Of a stretch of 64,000 nt of DNA, positions 57,291 through 64,000 are shown in pieces. A model generated the notes under the pieces. It was not told where the DNA came from and made no database searches. It was given only the letters and a program-made list of their open reading frames with translations. The DNA is from Torymus aiolomorphi. Taxonomy: Eukaryota > Arthropoda > Insecta > Hymenoptera > Torymidae. The position numbers and the translations under genes were made by a program. Within the stretch, counting starts at the first letter, position 1. Every line of letters starts with the position of its first letter. The stretch lies in contig CM070877.1 in assembly GCA_036365515.1 (NCBI GenBank), positions 89,971,522 through 90,035,521 of the forward strand. Reading direction: 5' to 3'.

Positions 57291-59589
57291 TACTTACTAT
57301 ACCATAAGCGCCATCCTTGGAAATGCGTATACAAAGAAGTCGACCAAGCCATCTCCAATGACGGAAGCCACCCAGATAACTCTAGATGAATAAATAGTAG
57401 TTGAAGTAACAGTTGCCATAACTATTAAATATAGTACATTAAGTACATTAAGTACATTGTAGCAGGGATCAGGAAGAAGAAGTCACCATGACTGGCAGAG
57501 AAGAAAGAAAAAGATTTCCACAGCTAATACACAGATCCTCGTAGCACAACTAGGAAAATGAAGGAGCATAGTTCAGAAGCTGAAATACATAAAAGTGTGA
57601 GTAAACTGGTCTAATCTAGATGATCATCAAGAACGCATGAGAGAGAGGGCAGCCAATCCACTTTCTTCACGGGTCAATCCTGCCACCGCTCCAACTACTA
57701 AGACGTCGGCTGATGGCGCTTCACTGCGCCGGCCAGCACACAGTTCAGTGCATGACAGCATAGAGACAGCAATGCGCTTGTAAGGTAGAAATACCTCAAC
57801 GACACTGCAATAAACCGAGAATTCGCCTATCACGATTTCAATTTATTGAACCCGTATAGTCCACTAATCCTCATCCTTCCGATACATGAAAAAACATTTG
57901 GTCCTTCGAGCCGGATCGCGAGAGAAAATATGGCCATGACGACGCAAGAGAAGAAACTTTCTCCTATCTTCTAAGTCTACTTGCTAGTAGCGTAGAGATA
58001 GACATCGTGATCGCTAGCAGATACGTAACAAAGTAGTCGTGGTTGTAAGTGCCGACCAAGTCACATGTATTCGAATGCTGACTTCGCGCGCATGTTGCTG
58101 TCTCTCTCATTTGTCTCACCGTCGCGTGCACTCGGAACCCAAATCTAAGGCTTCCTAGGGAAATAGCATATCTAAGGGCTATTTTCCCTATCTCTAAAAA
58201 CACTTTAAAGTGTGCGCGTCTACCAACTGCAAGTCGTCATAAAAGGAGCGTGCGCTGTCCAGCCAGCTCCAAATTACAAGAGAGTGTGTAAAAACCGACT
58301 CTTGCCAGCCATCTTCTTGTAGACAAGAGCGACAAGTGGCAAATTCTGTGGAAGAGCATGCGATGTAAATCCAGCTCTAGAATCATCGCATGTACGGTGA
58401 TCAGTTAATCGTTGCCGGCAAGTGCAACGAGTCGAAACGGCATCCTCGCTAGTTGATACAAGGATTACCCGTGTGGAGCCCACTAGCTACGGGGTCCATG
58501 CCACTCAATACAAGGATTACCCACGTGGAGACTACACGCTACGGGATCCACACTAGTCAAGCCAAGGAATACAGAAGTGGAGCGTAGTCGTTACGGGGTC
58601 CACACCAGTCCATTCATGGACTACCTGCGTGGAGATCGCTCGCTACAGTATCAAGATGCGGGGCTCTCGCCGTGCATATAGCCAGCTTTCTACGAGGGAA
58701 GAAGAGACGTCTTCAACAAGACGACAGTCGGAACGCGTGATGTCCAGAAAGCCGTCTTGGACTAGCGTACGTCATCGCCAAGCATAATTGGAGGCGGACG
58801 AGTTCATTATCATTCGCCAAGGGGCGCACGAACGGAATCGAGCTGTACTCGGACGAGTTCATCTGCTTTATTCCCGCTGTTGCCGTTCGAGCCCACCTGT
58901 GACGTGTTAGGTTAGCGCTCGGATACGTCGGCCCATTAGCTGGACACACGTATTCCAATTTTATTTGATTAGTTAATATTGCGACTTGTCGTCTAGTCAC
59001 TCTAGTGTCTTCATTCTATTTAATGAGAATTTAATGATATCTAATTAATAAGATTAAGATTACATAAATAAAATTTGAGTATATTTAGTTTGAAATTAAA
59101 ACTATTTAATTTAAGTTTGAGTTTTGAGTTTAATTTAATTGAAATTGGCTTTAAAGCTTGAACTTCTGCCATTGAAGATAATCTTTTGTAAATTGAATGC
59201 AATTTTTGACTTAGCAAACACTTATGTTACTTGACCTTGCAGTTTCATTGGATGTCAACTGCACCCAACACGAGGCACTGTTGCTCTCAACTACGGATCA
59301 CAATTTGCCTACTGCTTGTTGATACTCCATCTTGACTGCAACTGGATAGCTGAATTTACTGCCAGTTGGACCATCATCGACTGATACAGCGCGAAGCAAC
59401 TGCAGCAGTATTCAACATATATTGCATCTCTGCGCTCATATTAGCATAAGTATTATAACCTAGTTTAAGGCTTAATTGTAATAACTCTCACTATTTCTTC
59501 CTTTACTCTCTAGTGTGCAAGAATAGTTAACGTAATATCCAGGTTAACTAGTCAAATTTGTCGTTAGTTCATTCTACTTTGATCTCAAA
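57291..59589 (+). other. probable LTR and leader of the BEL/Pao element
   Basis: A GC-richer block (57300-58980) changes abruptly to AT-rich sequence, then the gag begins at 59590. No open frame looks real. Position and composition suit a long 5' LTR plus leader, but TG..CA ends, primer site and a partner LTR were not established. It contains the 52-bp tandem array. Confidence 0.35.
58459..58660 (+). repeat. tandem array, four diverged 52-bp units
   Basis: caagg(a)attac..tggag..ctacgggrtccac recurs at 58459, 58511, 58563 and 58615, exactly 52 bp apart each time. The fourth unit is the most diverged. Confidence 0.8.
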
Positions 59590-60569
59590 ATGGAGGAGTT
59601 TCATGCTAAACAGCTGCCGCTCCAAGCGAAAATTGCAAATTCTTTTCAGAATTTCAAATCTAAGGGTAAACATAACATGATGGAACGTTATACAGAATCA
59701 CGTCTAACCAGACCTAACAGAAATTATACGTCTTTTATGCTAAATCACAAGAAAATCATGCTCATTAAGAATCTGGTTGAGGATAGCTTTTATGACAGCA
59801 GAGGAGATTTTTTGATTTTTTAAAAACTGTTAGAATAACAGATGCTACTCCAGGCCCTTCTAACTCGATGGCTGCACTAATTCTACCAAACCCTGCTCAA
59901 TCTACTAACGTTTCGTTTCAATCACTACCTAAGGTGGATCTACCCCAAATTGCTGGTAAATTCTCGAATTGGGAAAATTTTAGGGATGTTTTTCGCTTAG
60001 ACATTCATCGTCGCGAGGACTTATCGCCTCTTATGAAATTTTACTATCTCCGCACTCACCTTACAGGTGATGCCCTTGAGAAAATTAAATCTCTTCCCAT
60101 TTCGGGTGATAATTATGAACGAGCGTAGATAGCCTTAATCGAATATTGCAAAAATCAACGTCATATTGTTAGCTCTCACATATCGGAAATCTTCTCTGTC
60201 AAATCTATCTCTGTCTCTGTCAAGTCAGATATCTCATCTAAAATCAAGTGTATTTATAGGGAAATTTTCAATTCCATCGCTAGTCTGACCTCTCTTGATA
60301 GAGCTAGTTCGTTAGGTAGTAATTTAATCTCTCACTTTATGCTAAATCTACTTGCTTTAAATACACGTAAAGAATGGGAAAGACACCTAGATGATAGTGT
60401 CAACCCACCCACAATAGAGCAACTTCAAGATTTTCTTCGAAGTCAAACCGTAACTCTTGAGGCCATCGAAGCCGGTACTAAATCTTCTTCGAACCCTAAA
60501 ACTCAATCTACTGATTCAAAATCTCGAAAGCCAGAACATGACAATGCTCATACGGCTTATTCTCATTAA
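59590..60569 (+). pseudogene. BEL/Pao Gag
   Basis: The first frame from ATG 59590 gives a coiled-coil-like start and ends at 59823. From 59868 LPKVDLPQIAGKFSNWENFR then DVFRLDIHRREDLSPLMKFY and LRTHLTGDALEKI is the DUF1759-type Gag block of BEL/Pao. A stop at 60126 separates it from ALIEYCKNQRHIV, SHFMLNLLALNTRKEWERHL and PPTIEQLQDFLRSQTVTLEA, ending at 60567. At least two frameshifts or stops. Confidence 0.8.
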
Positions 60570-60860
60570 GCATCGCCTCAAATCGCGAAAAACAATCTGA
60601 AAAGGAAATGTTTGCTATGTAATGAACCGCATTACATAAATCGATGTGAACAATTTCTCAATAAGACGATTCCCAAGCGGAAAGAGCTTCTTAAGTCGTC
60701 TAATCTTTGTTTTAATTGTTTAGAGAAGCACTAACTAAAAAATTGTACTTCCTTGTATCGATGCTTTCTTTGCAAAGTTAAGCATCACACTCTAGTGCAC
60801 ACTGATGGCTATTTGTCTAATCAGCCGAATAGTTCGACAACGCCTGATGAAGTAGCCTCA
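60570..60860 (+). pseudogene. BEL/Pao Gag zinc knuckles
   Basis: CLLCNEPHYINRC, CFNCLEKH-stop-LKNC and CFLCKVKHHTLVH form the usual BEL triple Cys/His cluster, with one internal stop at about 60733. Confidence 0.75.
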
Positions 60861-61667
60861 GTGACAAACTCTTAAAGCCCTGACTATGGCAACCTTGTCG
60901 TTTCTAATGACATTCAACCTGCTCATCAAGCAGCCTCTCTAAATACTAGTGTAAGTACCGAATGTACAGGTATACTTTTGGCTACCGCTAGGATCAAAGC
61001 CATTGGCCCAAATGAAACCAAAATTCAAGGGCGCGCGTTTATTGATCCTGATTCTCAAATACCTCTTATTACACAAGCATTGTGTAATCAATTGTTACAA
61101 ATTGTAGAACCAGTCACACTCATATTCAAGGTAAATGAGAAAAGACAGCTGCCGTGTCTTCTAAGGTAGCTTGTCTTTCTATACAACCTCATTTCAATTC
61201 GACTTTTTCGCTGTAATTTGATACCATAGTCTTGCCAAGATTATCTTCTTATAAGCCTCCCGTTGTAGGGTATTTCTAATTTCGAATACTTAAGAGGGCT
61301 GCATCTAGCAGACCCCATGTATTTCGAACCCTCTCGCATCGATATTCTTCTCGGTGCTAGCATTTACGCGGAAATCATTGAAAGTCAAATCGTTAAGGGT
61401 CAAAGTCTTCAGCAGATAGTACTAAGTTTTAAACTTGGCTGACTCTTAACAGGCAATCTCTCCTCGTCAACGCCAGAAAGTGGGCCAGATTCTTTATCTC
61501 TTCATTGTTCAAACGAATGTGAACATGAAGCGAAACTTTCGGAGCTCGTACAAGATTTTTTGAGGGTGGAGGAAATAACAGTTGACAAAAGATCTTACTC
61601 TCCTGATGAACAAGCGTGCGAGGAGTTTTATCAAAAAACTCGACAAGATGAATCAGGTTTATACACA
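60861..61667 (+). pseudogene. BEL/Pao protease and start of the RT linker
   Basis: LATARIKAIGPNETKIQGRA then FIDPDSQIPLITQALCNQLL (60970-61100) is the BEL retropepsin; the active site reads DPDSQ, where family members usually have D-x-G-S-Q. Broken frames follow. RVEEITVDKRSYSPDEQACE then EFYQKTRQDESGLYTVR (61563-61667) is the conserved lead-in to RT. There the plus-strand sense ends. Confidence 0.7.
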
Positions 61668-62344
61668 GTCAGAAAGACGAAGAAGCGTCAATCATCTGTT
61701 TTAATTGAGCATCTACACCTACGAAGTTTGTTCCTTGGTCAGAGTATAACTCTTTACAATGACCTCTACGAGCGGTGAATCGATGGAATGCTGCGATAAA
61801 TGCTTCACTGGAATAATCCTCAACTACCTCTATATGGACGGCTCTCGTAGCCATATAGATGAATATAGCAATATACCCTTTCATTGTGCCTTTACCCCTA
61901 ATTTTAGTAAGACGAATGTTGATAGAGCCGACGTAATCAACACCAAAACTCTCAAATGGCGATAAAGGGCACACACGAGCCTTGGGTAACTCACTCATTA
62001 GTTGAGTAGATACTCGAGCACCATGACGTAAGCATGCTCTAATAACCTTTTTGGCTTCAGCTCGTCTCTTCACTATCTAATACTGACGTGTAAGTGTGCT
62101 GAACACCACCATGAAGTGTACGCTGATGAGCTTCCCAAATTATCAATGCAGTAAACTGACAACCAGCTTGTAGAATAAGATGATGCTTAGCATCTTCATC
62201 TAGAAGAGAGTAAACTAGACGATCGCCCATCGTGAGCAAATAATGTTGTATAATGGGATTTTGTGGTAAAAGAGGACTTTTCGTTGAAAGTTTACCTTTC
62301 CTACTTAACTGTTCAAGTACAAGTTTAAAGAAAGCGGTTTGCAT
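61668..62344 (-). pseudogene. BEL/Pao integrase, inverted
   Basis: Minus strand: HTYTSVLD region and LIIWEAHQRTLHGGVQHT (HHCC domain, 62344-62080). After a frameshift KVIRACLRHGARVS, then PFESFGVDYVGSINIRL (first Asp) and YMATRAVHIEVVEDYSSEAF. LYSDQGTNFVGVDAQLKQMI holds the second Asp. The core stops abruptly at the inversion point before the catalytic Glu. Confidence 0.8.
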
Positions 62345-62541
62345 TAAATAAGTCAGATAAAGTCTGCTGTTTTCAACATCACTAGCTCTTATTTCCTTAG
62401 AAGTCGGAGTATGACTGCATAGTAGGGATTGACAAACAGTAAGAAAGCTAAAAACCGAACTTCAAGTCGCTTTACGCTCTGTTTTCGAGCAGATTCTGTG
62501 GATGAATCTTAAGCAATAAGAAACCATTCGTAACAATTAAT
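62345..62541 (-). other. degraded RNase H-integrase connector
   Basis: BEL Pol linker with stops; nothing further can be assigned. Confidence 0.4.
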
Positions 62542-63293
62542 TTAATGACGAATATATATTAATAAGATTCCAAATTTCTGGAGTATTCTCAACAGAATTT
62601 GACGTGACCTTACTAGAGTGTGGCTAGATTGAAGATTCAGACTATTTACGGTGAAGTTGTGCTCATCACGGGACCTCGACCATGGTTCATGACTCTCAGA
62701 TAGCCAAGAAGGACCTTTCCACCACAAACTATGCGAAGCTAATTTGACGGGCTCAATACCTCTAGATATGTCACCGGCGGAATTATCACCTGATTGTACG
62801 TGATACCAATAGACGTGAGGTAACAGAGTATGAATCTCTGAGCTCCAATTCGCTACAAAAATACCCCATCTAGAAGGATGTTCTTTTAACCAGAAGAGCA
62901 CATTAGCAGAGTCGGACCATAGATGAATACTTCCATCTTTAGTCGGAAACATTCGATAAGCGCTTGAGTAAGGCGAGCAAGTAGCAATACAGCGGTAAGT
63001 TCTAAGCGAGGGATGCTTAGCGTTTTAAGTGGAGCTACTCGAGTCTTGGCCACTTGAAATGTGACTAGAGCATTTTGGTTTTGAATCAAGCGCAGATAAA
63101 TTACTGCACCATATGCAAATTTAGATGCGTCAGCGAAACCGTGGATATCAATGAGTTTACAATGAGGTGTGAATCCACTCCATCGAGGGAATTTGATGTG
63201 AGAAATAGAATGAAGATCTTGCAACCAAGCTTGCCAATGATTAGAAACATCGAGAGGAAGTTCTTCATCCAAAGTAACGTTAAGAAGCCTCAA
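62542..63293 (-). pseudogene. BEL/Pao RNase H region, inverted
   Basis: From 63293: ELPLDVSNHWQAWLQDLHSI, CKLIDIHGFADASKFAYGAV (RNase H Asp) and KTLSIPRLELTAVLLLARLT (the conserved PRLEL). After a frameshift near 62900 IHLWSDSANVLFWLKEHPSR, VYWYHVQSGDNSAGDISRGI and SLWWKGPSWL follow. This is the canonical BEL order. Confidence 0.8.
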
Positions 63294-63633
63294 AGACTGC
63301 TGTAGTCAATCGATAAATTTGAATGGATTCATTCTTGTTAAAACGCCATAAAATCGACTGAAAGGGTTGATCAAATGGTTCGGCACCAATTTGTCTGAAC
63401 ATTTTCACCACATCAGCAAAAAAGCTGATCTTATACCTATAGATCAAAACGACGGAATTTTGCAGAAGATTAGGTCCAACGTGTAGAAGATTGTTGACTG
63501 AAACTCCTGATTTATTTTTACTCGAGTCATTAAACACAGTACGTAATTTGGTTGTTGTACTTTTTTCCTTCCACATACCATGATGTGGTAAGAAGGGTTG
63601 AGATTTTTTTTTGTGTAGTGTGGCACCCTCCAT
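63294..63633 (-). pseudogene. BEL/Pao reverse transcriptase, truncated, inverted
   Basis: LPHHGMWKEKSTTTKLRTVF then NDSSKNKSGVSVNNLLHVGP and YKISFFADVVKMFRQIGAEP (first catalytic Asp), ending IQIYRLTTAVFEAS. The YVDD box and palm that should follow are missing; sequence jumps to the region before RNase H, an internal deletion of about 150 residues. Confidence 0.8.
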
Positions 63634-64000
63634 TGTTTATTGATTAAATATAGGTAGGAATAATGGATCCTTTGAGAACCAATGCCCAAGGTGAAAATGA
63701 ATTTTAGTCCATTTTTTATTTTGCGACGTTTCGCCAGACGATTTTCTGGCCTCTTCAGGCTTTATTAAGAAAACATAGATAACAAACAACACAATGTTAA
63801 AAAACAGTTCAAAAAATATAATGACTTATACAGAGAATACAACAGAAAATAATTACCAAAGTTTTTTACAGTATCAGCTGATGGAGCAAACATAGCTTCG
63901 ACCAACTTTGTCAACAGATTATCGCACGTGAACGCATACGCTGTACATTTATACAGGAGCTGTTTTGTTTACATTTACACGCAGGTGTCGTAAGAGGCCT
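63634..64000 (-). repeat. 3' terminus of a second Penelope-like element
   Basis: gcgacgtttcgccagacgat followed by tctggcctcttcaggcttta (63722-63765) is the kind of pLTR block seen in Penelope 3' regions and has the same orientation as in the PLE at 34.4 kb. The remaining sequence is non-coding to the window edge. The body would lie to the right. Confidence 0.5.

Noticed and set aside
58459..58660. CRISPR or satellite array
   Set aside because: Four diverged contiguous units with no spacers; better explained as LTR/leader tandem repeats.
57627..59000. Minus-strand frames of 60-95 codons in the GC-richer block
   Set aside because: No recognisable domain, no consistent codon pattern, located in a putative LTR/leader.

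Overview
The window is repeat-dense, AT-rich nuclear DNA from an animal, most likely an insect or other arthropod. I see no convincing host gene, rRNA, tRNA or CRISPR array. Nearly every recognisable reading frame belongs to a transposable element: Copia, Gypsy and BEL/Pao LTR retrotransposons, Penelope-like elements (PLEs), several I/Jockey/CR1-like LINEs, pogo/Tigger-type DDE transposons, a Mutator-like transposase and many fold-back or MITE-type repeats. The animal-type spliceosomal intron, LTR/PBS structures, (TA)n and (GA)n microsatellites and the mix of families fit an arthropod. I cannot name the species.

Layout, left to right. 1-1712: 3' end of an LTR element (ORF end, polypurine tract, 1.08-kb LTR). 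1713-3306: AT-rich DNA and a fold-back MITE. 3425-11600: a minus-strand LINE split inside its endonuclease by a 6.0-kb DDE transposon (3603-9611) with ~880-bp inverted termini and a TAA target duplication. 11650-12600: a second LINE piece. 14662-17207: a decayed second copy of the same DDE transposon. 17208-19112: plus-strand LINE reverse transcriptase remains. 19380-21774: a minus-strand LINE with an intact 531-codon ORF1 but no ORF2. 23138-24916: a Mutator-like transposase pseudogene. 25690-42320: one minus-strand LINE expanded to about 16.6 kb by four nested insertions: a Copia element in the reverse transcriptase, a small MITE and a PLE in the endonuclease, and a 2.1-kb gene-bearing hairpin in ORF1. 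43129-55385: a Gypsy element with two LTRs, a TTGC target duplication, an unusual run of zinc knuckles, and a perfectly palindromic mini-PLE inserted in gag. 55859-56860: an internally deleted Tigger-like element with a TA duplication. 57291-63633: a BEL/Pao element whose gag and protease read on plus and whose RT, RNase H and integrase read on minus. 63634-64000: the terminus of another PLE.

The gene sets work together only within each element. Copia, Gypsy and BEL each keep Gag, protease, RT/RNase H and integrase order, apart from the BEL inversion. The PLE has RT plus a GIY-YIG endonuclease. LINEs have ORF1 chaperone and ORF2 EN-RT. All are damaged by stops, frameshifts, deletions or insertions, except the ORF1-only LINE, whose single protein is uninterrupted. 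Insertion order can be read from the nesting. Several target sites can be recognised by rejoining flanks: TAA for the DDE transposon, 15 bp for both PLE copies, TTGC for Gypsy and TA for Tigger.

The most unusual items are the perfect 242-bp-arm palindromic PLE derivative with its own 15-bp duplication, the eleven-knuckle Gypsy Gag, the ORF1-only LINE with an intact frame, the 2.1-kb hairpin carrying two diverging copies of one repeat-family gene, the duplicated PBS block after the Gypsy 5' LTR, and GA tracts in promoter-like positions of several unrelated retroelements. All statements come from reading the sequence and from family knowledge; no database search was run.
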